Source of the DNA: a bacterium
GTDB lineage: Bacteria; SAR324; XYD2-FULL-50-16
Direction of reading: 5' to 3'
NCBI GenBank assembly: GCA_018829445.1
Contig: JAHJTV010000092.1
Location: 43,502-107,501 of the forward strand
Length of the DNA stretch: 64,000 nt
In this document: positions 1-8,665 of the stretch, one piece after another
How the letters are laid out: every line of letters begins with the position of its first letter
Position numbering within the stretch: position 1 is the stretch's first letter
Made by a program: the position numbers and the translations under genes
The notes under the pieces: generated by a model
The model's input: only the letters and a program-made list of their open reading frames with translations
What the model was told of the DNA's origin: nothing
Databases searched by the model: none

Positions 1-1772
1 CAGGAATACATTTCCGGCACACTGGAGTTAATTGAGATGGCATTGGGAACTACCATAACCCCCCTGGCCTCATCGGTGCACTCCGCCATTTTTGCTGCGA
101 GATGGGAAAACGCAGCCACTGCCTGGGCGACATCCTCAGCTTTTTCAGCCTTGGTGAGGTTCATTTCACATTTATATGCGGCCGTTCCTGAACGGGAAGT
201 GATCAGGCTGGAGTTGATGCCGCCGCCTTTCAGTCCGATAACAATGCTGGCCCTTGAAGTAGTCTGTTCGATAACCGGTTGTGAGAGCCTGCCTTGTAAG
301 GTTTCATCAGTTGTCAGCAGGATGCCGATTTTCAGTTTTCGCAGTGTCTTGATAAATCGCAAAGCCTGAAGGGCCGATACAAGTACAGCCAAACCACCTT
401 TAACTCCCCATATTTTTGTTCCCAGGATACGGTTTTCGTCAGCTTCATACTGGCGGTGTTTGGTAAAAAGTACATCGCAGTCCAGATTACCGACGAAGAG
501 AACATCGAAGTCCTTTTCGGATGAATTGCTGAACAACAATAGATTCCCGATTTCCACCTGGGGAATGATCTGCTGGCTGAAACCGATGTTGCTGAGCTGT
601 TTCCATATCATATTGCTGACGGCATTCACACCTTCCAGGTTTCTGACGTGAGTATTGGTATTGACAATATCTTCCAGGAACTTCTCAATCTTTCCCTGCC
701 GACTCCTGATAAAGCCGCGTACCCTGACTGCAAGCGAGGACTTTTTTGAGTCGTCGGTTTGTTGCGATGGCATCTTCCCATTGGATAGCGATTCATAAGA
801 GTAACGGATGACAGCTGTTTCCAAAATCTTATTGACCAGTTGCGGATAAGAGTACCCCGCTTTTTCTGCTGCATTGACGTATGACCCGGTATCTCCCAGG
901 CTGGCCATGGAATTGATCTCCAGGAGAAGGATATTATTGTTCTCATCCATCCTGATATCAACTCTGGCGAAGTCCCTCAATTCAAGCGCCAGAAAGGCTT
1001 TTTTACTCAAACGCCGCATCTCTTCGGCCAGATCTTCCGGCAGATCGGCTGGACAGATCTTGTTTCGAGGCTTCGCCTTTTTGTCGAACACTGTCTGGAT
1101 GGCATCGGGATCATTTTCCAGATCTATTTCAAGTATCGGAAAGCACTCCAGGTTGCCCCTGTTTCCTAAAATCCCGACACAAAACTCCCTTCCCCTGATA
1201 AACTGCTCCACCAATGCCTGCTGCTGAAACTCCTTGATTACAAAATCGATGGCTTCCTTTAATTCTGTTTTATTGTAGACAATCTTTAATCCAAAAGAGA
1301 CGGCTTCCATTTTGGGTTTGACAATCACCGGGTAAACAATATCAGACATATCCTCTTCCGCGCTGGAAAAGACCCAGAAATTCGGTGTTGGAATACTGTG
1401 CTTCTGCATCACAATCTTTGTGATTACCTTGTCGAGAGCCAGTGCGTGCCCTGAGGGTGAGGAACCAACATAGGGGATGCCAAGCATCTCCAGCATGGAA
1501 GGTAGATGCGTATAACGGCTCTCTCCCTGGATTCCATATGCCATGTTAAAAACGATTCCCATCCGTTCACCTTCGATGACCCGGGGCATGAACTCCTGGA
1601 GGCTGTCGATGACTTTCATGTTACCGTCAATAATCTTGACATTGTGCCCGCCCTTCTCAAGGCAATCGGCAATGAATTCAATCGTTTTGGGACTGTAAAC
1701 CTCCTTGTTCTGCATACCAAACGTATTGATGACTCCAAAAACATCCTGATTGTATATAATGGCGACCTTCAT
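1..1772 (-). CDS. ATP-grasp ligase / degenerate M20 peptidase fusion, copy A (3' end outside window)
   Basis: Reading the minus strand from the ATG at 1772 gives 590 open codons that run off the window edge, so the C-terminus is missing. Residues 1 to about 300 are a D-Ala-D-Ala-ligase-like ATP-grasp domain: an N-terminal Rossmann-like start (MKVAIIYNQD), a glycine/serine loop YVGSSPSGH, and the metal-binding end ARVD followed by LEINSMAS. Such domains join amino acids using ATP. The second half aligns with M20 zinc peptidases (TRSGTAAYKC-like segments, KGGLAVLV) but lacks the metal ligands: GNLD replaces the usual HxD, GVKGG replaces DxKGG, TDET replaces DEE, and a lysine replaces the later Glu. 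It is the tandem paralogue of the next gene (1842-3986) and lies last in the visible part of the peptide cluster. Function is unknown; a peptide ligase with a non-catalytic peptide-binding domain is an inference. Confidence 0.85.
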   Translation of the reverse strand, partial: MKVAIIYNQDVFGVINTFGMQNKEVYSPKTIEFIADCLEKGGHNVKIIDGNMKVIDSLQEFMPRVIEGERMGIVFNMAYGIQGESRYTHLPSMLEMLGIPYVGSSPSGHALALDKVITKIVMQKHSIPTPNFWVFSSAEEDMSDIVYPVIVKPKMEAVSFGLKIVYNKTELKEAIDFVIKEFQQQALVEQFIRGREFCVGILGNRGNLECFPILEIDLENDPDAIQTVFDKKAKPRNKICPADLPEDLAEEMRRLSKKAFLALELRDFARVDIRMDENNNILLLEINSMASLGDTGSYVNAAEKAGYSYPQLVNKILETAVIRYSYESLSNGKMPSQQTDDSKKSSLAVRVRGFIRSRQGKIEKFLEDIVNTNTHVRNLEGVNAVSNMIWKQLSNIGFSQQIIPQVEIGNLLLFSNSSEKDFDVLFVGNLDCDVLFTKHRQYEADENRILGTKIWGVKGGLAVLVSALQALRFIKTLRKLKIGILLTTDETLQGRLSQPVIEQTTSRASIVIGLKGGGINSSLITSRSGTAAYKCEMNLTKAEKAEDVAQAVAAFSHLAAKMAECTDEARGVMVVPNAISINSSVPEMYS

Positions 1773-1825
1773 GCCAAACTCCAATTAATGGTAAACCGAC
1801 GTTTATTTTGTTATTGTAAGCGAAT

Positions 1826-1856
1826 AAAAAGCACCGTCTTCTCAAGATGCTTTTTT
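1826..1856 (-). terminator. Possible hairpin terminator after copy B
   Basis: On the minus strand an AAAAAGCA arm and a TGCTTTTT arm enclose a 15-base loop, with a T-rich 3' arm, right at the stop codon of the 1842-3986 gene. The stem is A/T-rich and weak. It may attenuate transcription into copy A. Confidence 0.35.
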
Positions 1857-3986
1857 CCTGCCGAATTCAACGAGTAGCAAGGCTAACAGTGTTGCTCGCT
1901 CCAGCAGACTATGACGGAAAATATATTCATCCTGACCGCGCTGCAATAGGCCAGTTGGCCCCATGCCATCCAGTTTCGGAATCTGGCGGTCAATAAAAGA
2001 GATATCGGAGGAGCTCCAGCGATGCTCCTCGAATACGTTTATATCCAGGGTATCAGCCAACTGTTTGGCCATTTGATACAGTGAGATCACCGATTCGGTT
2101 CTGTACATGGAGGGACGTCTCAATCCGCCATCCAACTTGATATGAAATGAAGATGGAATAATGCTGTTCATGGTTTCCCGAATAGTTGCATCCACCTCAT
2201 CCATTTTATTGGAATCCGCCACCCGTACGCTTAACTGTGCTTCACAATAGGAATACAGTTCGGCGATATTTGTTCGTATCTGAACCCTCGAAGGGATCGC
2301 AATGATTCCCTTATCCAGGTCGGTGAGTTCACTCCAAGATGAAATCAAGGCAGCAAACAGGCTTACTGTTTTCGCCAGATCGGGTTCGTTGCGCTCAAAT
2401 TTATTGAGTTGCAGTTCACACCTGTAAACAGCTGCTCCCGATCTGGATGTTACAATGCCGCCATCAATGGACCCACCCCTCAATCCCAGTACATACCTGG
2501 AATTGGATGCAATGTTGGTAACCAGGGTTTTTGAGTAACGTCCCTGCAAGGTTTCATCTGCGGTAATCAATATACCGATACGGATTTTTGCCAACATGCC
2601 CGTGAATTCCAGGGCCTGTAGCGCTCCGAACAGCATGGCGATTCCTCCCTTGTTTGACCAGGCACCGGTGCCGTACAGCTTATAGTCGTCGCGGCTGAAA
2701 TAGATGTGCCTGGACAGGGGAACGTTATTATCCAGATTGACCAGCAGTAAAACGTCCAGTTCTTCCGATTCCGAATTGTCGAAAAACAGTACATTCCCCA
2801 CTTCATTCTGGCTGAACACCTGGTGTTTCAACCCCAGGTCATTAAATCGTTTGGTAATAAACCTTCCCAACTCATTAATGCTGTCTGTGCTCTCTACATG
2901 AGTGTTTGTATTGACCAGATGTGTGAGAACGGTTTCGATGTTTTCCTGGCGGCTTCTCAGAAAGGATTGAATGTTGCTTGTCAGATTCTCACTTGTTTTC
3001 GGTTTGGCGTGTTTGTGAGAGATGCCAGCCGGTTTCAGGCTGTCGTGCGCTAGAAACCGTACGGAAGCGACATCGATCATCTTGTTGAGCAGTGAGCTGA
3101 ATTTATACCCCGCCGCTGCGGCAGCTGTGACGTAAGTATCGGTGCGGTTAAAACTGGCCATGGAATTGACATCAAGCACATAGAGCTTGCCCTGGTCACT
3201 TATTCCCAGATCCACTCTGGCAAAATCACGTAGTCCCAGAGCATTGAAGGTGTCAATGGCAACACGAACCATCTCCTTTGCTACCTTGGGTGTTAGCTTG
3301 CTTGCATGACTTTTCTTCTTTACCTCATTTTTTTTATTATTACCCGTTTGCTGAATATCATCCGCATTCCCCCCTAAACCGATCTCCAGATAGGGAAAGG
3401 TTTCCGGCTGATTGTTCCCCAGCAGGCCGATACAAAACCTGCGTTCGGGGACACAAGCTTCAACCAGCACCTGCTGACCGAATTTGTCAATGATACTCTC
3501 GATTGTCTGTCGTAATTCGATCTGAGAGGTTACCACTTTAAAATTGTAAAGATCCGTCTTAATATTGGGTCTTACTGTGGCGGGAAAGGTAATACCGGAC
3601 ATGTTTTCATCAGCCGATGAAAATACTTGAAACTCAGCAGTGGGAATCCCATGTTTTCGCAGGATGAGTCTGGACAGCGTTTTGTTTGAAGCCAGAGTGT
3701 GGGCCGAGGGAGAAGATCCGGCGTAGGGAATGCCTTGTATTTCCAGCATGGATAACAGATGGGCAAAGCAGTCTCCATCCTGAATTCCACGTGCCATATT
3801 GAAGATCATTCCCAGATGTTTTGATTCTGACGCCTGGGGCATAAAATCGTAAATCCTGTCCATGACGCGGACATCACCATAAATGGCGGATACGTTGTGT
3901 CCGTTTTCTTCCAGGGATTGGGCTACCTTTTTTACGGCTTCCGGTAATTCGTCGTCCCTGTCATGAATGATGGCTACTTTCATCAA
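1842..3986 (-). CDS. ATP-grasp ligase / degenerate M20 peptidase fusion, copy B
   Basis: 714 residues. Residues 1-310 form a D-Ala-D-Ala-ligase-like ATP-grasp domain: AGSSPSAHTL at 89-98, the VEACVPERRF strand, and metal ligands D259 (ARVD), D272 and N274 (LDVNSMAS), matching the D/E/N triad of Ddl. A linker at about 310-345 leads to an M20-family fold at 345-714. Compared with carboxypeptidase G2 all five zinc ligands are replaced: N417 for His, S444 for the bridging Asp, T479 for Glu, R503 for Glu, R683 for the last His; only the general-base Glu (E478) survives. The hydrolase half is therefore probably a binding or structural domain. No signal peptide, so cytoplasmic. Two adjacent Met codons leave the start ambiguous by one residue. 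It is separated from the upstream M20 gene by 31 bp and belongs to the same operon. The joined substrate cannot be read from sequence. Confidence 0.9.
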   Translation of the reverse strand: MMKVAIIHDRDDELPEAVKKVAQSLEENGHNVSAIYGDVRVMDRIYDFMPQASESKHLGMIFNMARGIQDGDCFAHLLSMLEIQGIPYAGSSPSAHTLASNKTLSRLILRKHGIPTAEFQVFSSADENMSGITFPATVRPNIKTDLYNFKVVTSQIELRQTIESIIDKFGQQVLVEACVPERRFCIGLLGNNQPETFPYLEIGLGGNADDIQQTGNNKKNEVKKKSHASKLTPKVAKEMVRVAIDTFNALGLRDFARVDLGISDQGKLYVLDVNSMASFNRTDTYVTAAAAAGYKFSSLLNKMIDVASVRFLAHDSLKPAGISHKHAKPKTSENLTSNIQSFLRSRQENIETVLTHLVNTNTHVESTDSINELGRFITKRFNDLGLKHQVFSQNEVGNVLFFDNSESEELDVLLLVNLDNNVPLSRHIYFSRDDYKLYGTGAWSNKGGIAMLFGALQALEFTGMLAKIRIGILITADETLQGRYSKTLVTNIASNSRYVLGLRGGSIDGGIVTSRSGAAVYRCELQLNKFERNEPDLAKTVSLFAALISSWSELTDLDKGIIAIPSRVQIRTNIAELYSYCEAQLSVRVADSNKMDEVDATIRETMNSIIPSSFHIKLDGGLRRPSMYRTESVISLYQMAKQLADTLDINVFEEHRWSSSDISFIDRQIPKLDGMGPTGLLQRGQDEYIFRHSLLERATLLALLLVEFGRKKAS

Positions 3987-4017
3987 TTATCCCCTGCCCT
4001 ATATAGTTTCAAATGTA

Positions 4018-5199
4018 TTAATGTTCCGGGGGGATGTTCCGCAAGGCGTTCCAACACTCTTTCATACCCAGTGCAGCCAATATGGTTCGTTCTGTCAGAC
4101 TGTTCAGATTCATCCGCTCCCGGTCACTATGGTCATCGCGGCCACTTGGTCCTAATCCGTCGATAACGGGGATGCCGGTTTCGGCGATAAAATTGGCGTC
4201 TGACACACCGTTTCGGATCTCTTTGGAATACTGAAACCCCAAGGATTTTGCTGTCTTTTCGAAAATTTCGGACAAAAAGGTATTGCCTTTTGTAGGTTCC
4301 ATGGAATCCCGCCGGGACATCAGTACTACTTTGGCGCTGGTTCCTCCAACATCACAACCGTCAGCTATCTCCGAAAGCTTTGACTCCAGCCATTGACCAT
4401 CCTCCCGATTGGGAAAACGACTGTCAATCAGGGCAAAAGCATTTTCGGAGACACTATTGGGACCGATCCCACCTTCTATCCGTCCCACATTAACGTTGAT
4501 CCCCTTTTCGGCATCATTCAACGACTCAATGGCAATGATCTTATTAGCCAACGCCAGGTTGGCGCTGGCTTTATTATAAGCTGAATCAGCCACATGACCG
4601 GCCCGGCCTTTGACATCCAGGCGAAATGAGAGTTTACCTTTACGCCCGACAGCTGTCTGGCCCTCTTCTCCTGAACATTCGAACACCAGGGCAAACTCGG
4701 ACTGCCTGGCCAGGCTGAGAATCAACTCACGACTGTGCATGGAACCGGTTTCCTCATCGGGAATCAACAGAAAACGTGTTGGCAGGCAAAACCCGGCTTC
4801 ATTCAAAGCCAACCAGGCGTACAACATTGCCACCAATCCTCCTTTCATGTCGATAACACCGGGTCCGAAAGCAAATTCACCCTCTTCCCGATAGGCCTGA
4901 AAGGGATGATCCGGTGGAAAAACCGTATCCATATGTCCGCATAATAACACCCCTTTTTCATCAGCTGTCATCCATTTGGGAGTAGCGATAATTGCATCCC
5001 CTAGGTAGCTGTTTTCGATGCGTTTGATCTCCAACTGATATTTCCGGAACTCTCCGATCAGAATATCCGCGACCTTGTCGACACCCGCTTTATAAGTCGT
5101 ATAGCTATTGGTCTCTACCAGTCGTCGCAGAAGAGCTAACATTTCATTTCGGTGACGGCCGATCCATTCAGGAATGGCCGGATCATAATGACTATTCAT
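4018..5199 (-). CDS. M20 family zinc metallopeptidase (carboxypeptidase G2-like)
   Basis: A complete co-catalytic di-zinc peptidase or deacylase, 393 residues from the ATG at 5199, which overlaps the end of the upstream aminomutase gene by 8 bp; an upstream start at 5250 is possible but lies inside that gene. Zinc ligands are all present: H89 and D91 in GHMDTV, D117 in GVIDMKGG, E149/E150 in PDEETGS, E174 in VFECSGEE, and H357 in GRDDHSDRE. The dimerisation (lid) domain lies between about 185 and 300. No signal peptide, so cytoplasmic. The family removes C-terminal residues from small peptides or acyl groups from N-acyl amino acids. Tight coupling to the KamA-like gene and to the two degenerate M20 fusions suggests the intact enzyme and its inactive relatives act on the same peptide class. 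Confidence 0.92.
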   Translation of the reverse strand: MNSHYDPAIPEWIGRHRNEMLALLRRLVETNSYTTYKAGVDKVADILIGEFRKYQLEIKRIENSYLGDAIIATPKWMTADEKGVLLCGHMDTVFPPDHPFQAYREEGEFAFGPGVIDMKGGLVAMLYAWLALNEAGFCLPTRFLLIPDEETGSMHSRELILSLARQSEFALVFECSGEEGQTAVGRKGKLSFRLDVKGRAGHVADSAYNKASANLALANKIIAIESLNDAEKGINVNVGRIEGGIGPNSVSENAFALIDSRFPNREDGQWLESKLSEIADGCDVGGTSAKVVLMSRRDSMEPTKGNTFLSEIFEKTAKSLGFQYSKEIRNGVSDANFIAETGIPVIDGLGPSGRDDHSDRERMNLNSLTERTILAALGMKECWNALRNIPPEH

Positions 5200-6763
5200 A
5201 CTTTTTGAATGCAAAAGAGTTATCATCCGCATAAACTGCTGGATCAGCATCCGGATATTCTGCTATTTCACCGCTCCAGGGCTTTTTCAACACAACTTTG
5301 CCGTCCTTAAATTCCACGATATTGCTCCTGTGCAGAGGCACTTTACCGCCGGCAGTGGCGATGTAGCGAGGAATAGCATCGCCTGAGATATTGCCGTACA
5401 TGCTTTCCACAATATCCTGTCCTTTCTGCACCGGTACTCTCATATGAGCGAATTCCGGATTGCGAAAACTGCAGTTGAACAGGTAATAAGGTCTGACATA
5501 AGAGGACTGAATCGTTTCACACAGATGCCACATTTTGATGATGGAATCATTGATCCCCCTTAACAAAACCGCCTGATTGAGAACTGCCGCCACGTTTCTT
5601 GAAATCTTCTTGAACGCGTCCCTGGAAACAGGAGTGATCTCCTGGGCCGTATTAATCTGAGTCACCACGCGAACCGGTCCCTTCTCATTGCTTTCCGCCA
5701 ATATATCCAACAGCTCGTTGTCGATCCTCTGGGGCGAGGTCACCGGGATTCGAGTTCCCAGCCGTTTGACTTCCAGGTGATCAATGCTGTCCAACTCTTT
5801 CAGCAACCATCGTAATGTCGGGTTTGGCAGGATAAAGGCATCGCCGCCTGTAATCAGGACATCCCGAATATTTTTATTGTTGCGGATATACTCGACGGCT
5901 TCACTTAATGCTGCTTTGGAGAAAACCTGGTCACTTTTTCCGATATGTGCGAGACGCAGGCAGTGAGTACAATACATGGCACACATGTTGGTCACTTTGA
6001 TGGTGACTACTCTGGAATAAAATTGGTCAATCAGGCGGGCCGGAGAATGATCGGAGGCCACCGGTGGTATCTCGATACCGACATTGTCTACCATCTCGCC
6101 GGTCGGTACTGACTGCAGCAAAATCGGATCGTTTGTTTTGCCCGGCATAATCAAACTGGCATAATAGGGCGTCAGTCTCATGCGGTATTTCTGGGTAACT
6201 CGCAATACATCCTTGATCGTCTCCTCGGGAAGGTTGATACAACGGGACAGTGTGGAGGTATCGTTGATGGCATAATGCAGCTGTTTGGGGAAACGATTCC
6301 AGTCATCTTCACTGATGCCCATAACTTTGCTGATGCGGTCTTTGTTCTCCTGTATCTGCTCCCACAAATCGATGCCGCTGGGGGCTTCTTCCAGTCGTTT
6401 CTCAAGATAGTTTTCAACCCGGCCAACGGCATCCCGGGCAATACCCAGGGCGCGACCTACCCGTCCACCTATGGTGACACCATGCTCATCAATATCAACA
6501 TGTTTTTTAGCCAGATCCAGGAGTTGCTCCCTGCTGTAGCCAAGGGAAGCGGCAGATGCTTTAGTTTCACGGGTCAGCTCCAGCAATTGTTTAAAAAAAC
6601 GGACGATCGGGCCTGTCAGTTCTGTTTCAACAGCTTGCTGATACTGATCCTTGAGCTGAGCAGCTGATTCTCCGGATTCATTTCCGGTTCCTGACAAAAG
6701 ATCTTCAAAAAGGTTTTTTGTAAATGAATCAAGCTGAAATTCATCTATTGGTTTCTCGTTCAT
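5192..6763 (-). CDS. KamA-family radical SAM aminomutase, atypical
   Basis: 523 residues, longer than lysine 2,3-aminomutase (about 416) because of a helical N-terminal extension of about 150 residues. The radical SAM cluster is C261-x3-C265-x2-C268 (CAMYCTHC), followed by R270, equivalent to the carboxylate-binding Arg; the GGD motif is at 306-308 and the PLP lysine is K474 in AGGKVPL. The two aspartates that hold the side-chain amine of lysine in KamA are replaced by S432 (NCSF) and apparently T470, and the C-terminal CxCxxC zinc motif is missing, the protein ending in an Asp/Lys-rich tail. The family moves an amino group between C2 and C3 of an amino acid, giving beta-amino acids. Lysine is an unlikely substrate here. 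It overlaps the M20 gene and follows the GGT gene by 32 bp; a GGAG ribosome site precedes the ATG. Confidence 0.9.
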   Translation of the reverse strand: MNEKPIDEFQLDSFTKNLFEDLLSGTGNESGESAAQLKDQYQQAVETELTGPIVRFFKQLLELTRETKASAASLGYSREQLLDLAKKHVDIDEHGVTIGGRVGRALGIARDAVGRVENYLEKRLEEAPSGIDLWEQIQENKDRISKVMGISEDDWNRFPKQLHYAINDTSTLSRCINLPEETIKDVLRVTQKYRMRLTPYYASLIMPGKTNDPILLQSVPTGEMVDNVGIEIPPVASDHSPARLIDQFYSRVVTIKVTNMCAMYCTHCLRLAHIGKSDQVFSKAALSEAVEYIRNNKNIRDVLITGGDAFILPNPTLRWLLKELDSIDHLEVKRLGTRIPVTSPQRIDNELLDILAESNEKGPVRVVTQINTAQEITPVSRDAFKKISRNVAAVLNQAVLLRGINDSIIKMWHLCETIQSSYVRPYYLFNCSFRNPEFAHMRVPVQKGQDIVESMYGNISGDAIPRYIATAGGKVPLHRSNIVEFKDGKVVLKKPWSGEIAEYPDADPAVYADDNSFAFKKYE

Positions 6764-6795
6764 TTTTATGACTCCAAAACGTTGATAATGGTGTT

Positions 6796-8415
6796 TTAAG
6801 GCTTAGGTCCGGCAGCGATTCCGTCCCTTCTTAAATCTGCCACTCCCTGAAAACAATCGCTGTGTTGACATCTTAGAATGGCATGGATGGCGCCAACGTA
6901 GAACGTGGGTTTTTCCTTAACAGTATATCCCAACTGTTCCAGTGCACTCAAGGTGGATCGTTCGAATCCGCCTTCTTCAAGCATGATCTGTTTGTATTGC
7001 TCGCAGTGAATACGAGGCATGGCAACGGCCCGGTCTATGGACATACCTGCGCCAAGGACATGTACCAGGAACTGGGTTAGTGCCGTGACAATTCGTTGTG
7101 ATCCAGGGCTGCCTGCTATCAACCAGGGTTTATTATTTTCAAAAATAATAAAAGGGGCAATGGATGTCGGTGCGCAGCCGCCAGGAACAGGAGCGTTGGG
7201 GTGATCTTCCGGTAACTGGTAACTGTCGATCATATAATTGTTGTAAATAAAGCCCAATCCCTCTGCGGCTGTTTTGGACCCGTATACCATATTCACCGAT
7301 TGGGTGACGCCCACTGCATTTCCCTTGTCGTCCATGACGGACAGATGGGTGGTTTCGCCTCCCTGTAACTGATCCAAAACCCTTGGCTGTTCGCTACGGG
7401 TAAGAATGCTTTCATATAGGTATTGCATGAAGCGGGGATCGCTCAAAGCATGGTCGTTTTCCAAGGTATACTGGTCCGGAAAGATTGGGTTTTCCATACG
7501 ATCCCGATAAACCTCGTACAGAAAGTCGGCCAGCAAGGCCAGTCTCTCGGGAGATTGAAGTCTTCCTTCCTGTTTTTGAAGATGCTCAGCCAGATGCAAA
7601 GCCATCAGTAACAACCGCCCCTGGGATGGAGGTGTGGTGGTCACTATCTCTTTCCCAAAAACGATTGATTTTAGGGCATTCCGTTCAATGGGAACCGGTT
7701 CTTGCGCCAGGTCTTCTTTTCTCAGAAACCCACCGTTTGTTCGCATATCTTTGTCAATGGCCAGGGCTACATCGCCTTGGTAAAACCCTTTTATCCCATA
7801 CCGTCTGACTTGATCCAGCACATCAGCCAATTCCGATTGTACAAAGAGATCCCCCGCTTCATAAGGGTTTTCCCCGTTCTTATAAAAGTATTTTTGAGCG
7901 GAACGATTCGGGATCGAAGTAAAAAGCTCCCTTTCCCTTTCCAGCAGATCCTGCTGCAATTGAGTGATGTTATAACCGTTTTTTGCGAGGTCATAAGCCG
8001 GTGTAACGATGTCTGCCCAGGGCAAAGTTCCATAACTCGCATGCATGCTGTGCAGGAGTGACAGTGTGGTGGGGACAGTGGTACCTTTATAGCCGACCTG
8101 CATATCTGCCGCAGTGACCTGGTTATTCCGGTACAACTTGGGAATGGTGCCTGATCCGTCCAGAAACAATGATTTACCCCCAAAATGGATCAAAGCTGAT
8201 GATTGACCGCCAATTCCGCTGGCCTGTGGTTCACAGACACAAAGAGCCAAAGCGGCGGCAGCGGCGGCATCAATCGCGTTTCCACCGTTTTCCAGAAGTC
8301 GGACGCCTGCCCGTGTGGCATCAGGGAAGGCTGTTGAGACCATACCGCCGTGAGCAATGGCACAAATACTGTCTTTGGTGCTCGTAAAAGTCTCTTCGAT
8401 TTTTTGAGTGATCAT
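6796..8415 (-). CDS. ggt: Gamma-glutamyltranspeptidase family Ntn hydrolase
   Basis: 539 residues with the family landmarks in order: AIDAAAAAALAL near 48, the ETTHLSVMD segment whose first Thr (about T355) should be the self-cleavage point and nucleophile, the NNYMIDS loop, and GSPGSQRI, a variant of the usual GSPGGSRI oxyanion motif. These enzymes hydrolyse or transfer gamma-glutamyl groups from glutathione or gamma-glutamyl peptides. Unlike E. coli Ggt, the N-terminus (MITQKIEETFTSTKDS) shows no signal peptide, so the enzyme is probably cytoplasmic and would act on imported peptides. It lies between the OppF gene (250-bp gap carrying a repeat) and the aminomutase gene (32-bp gap). The upstream ribosome site is weak. 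Confidence 0.92.
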   Translation of the reverse strand: MITQKIEETFTSTKDSICAIAHGGMVSTAFPDATRAGVRLLENGGNAIDAAAAAALALCVCEPQASGIGGQSSALIHFGGKSLFLDGSGTIPKLYRNNQVTAADMQVGYKGTTVPTTLSLLHSMHASYGTLPWADIVTPAYDLAKNGYNITQLQQDLLERERELFTSIPNRSAQKYFYKNGENPYEAGDLFVQSELADVLDQVRRYGIKGFYQGDVALAIDKDMRTNGGFLRKEDLAQEPVPIERNALKSIVFGKEIVTTTPPSQGRLLLMALHLAEHLQKQEGRLQSPERLALLADFLYEVYRDRMENPIFPDQYTLENDHALSDPRFMQYLYESILTRSEQPRVLDQLQGGETTHLSVMDDKGNAVGVTQSVNMVYGSKTAAEGLGFIYNNYMIDSYQLPEDHPNAPVPGGCAPTSIAPFIIFENNKPWLIAGSPGSQRIVTALTQFLVHVLGAGMSIDRAVAMPRIHCEQYKQIMLEEGGFERSTLSALEQLGYTVKEKPTFYVGAIHAILRCQHSDCFQGVADLRRDGIAAGPKP

Positions 8416-8511
8416 GATTCTGAGTTTAAGTAAGTATTAATGATCTGTTTTGATTTGATACGCATTAGTTTTTAACCTGATGCAAATCTTTTGGTTTAAA
8501 TACGGTTAAAT

Positions 8512-8665
8512 CCTGGCGGGGGATGTAACCCCGCCTCACCATATTCCCTGCTCTTGGCAGTATTTTCCTTGGATGAATTTGCACACGGTAAGGCGGCCCT
8601 ACGTGGCCGCCTTTGAGTTCTGGCGGGGATGTAACCCCGCCCTACCATATTCTCTGCTCTTGGCA
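8512..8665. repeat. Dispersed intergenic repeat, two copies
   Basis: The gap between the GGT and OppF genes holds two copies (about 8513-8559 and 8620-8665) of a unit starting CTGGCGGGGATGTAACCCCG, followed by CACCATATT/CTACCATATT and CTGCTCTTGGCA, plus a GGTAAGGCGGCCC / GGCCGCC hairpin between them. The GCGGGG-ATGTAA-CCCCGC part can fold back on itself. Related units occur near 42.8 and 50.8 kb. No promoter was recognised in the gap. Confidence 0.75.
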
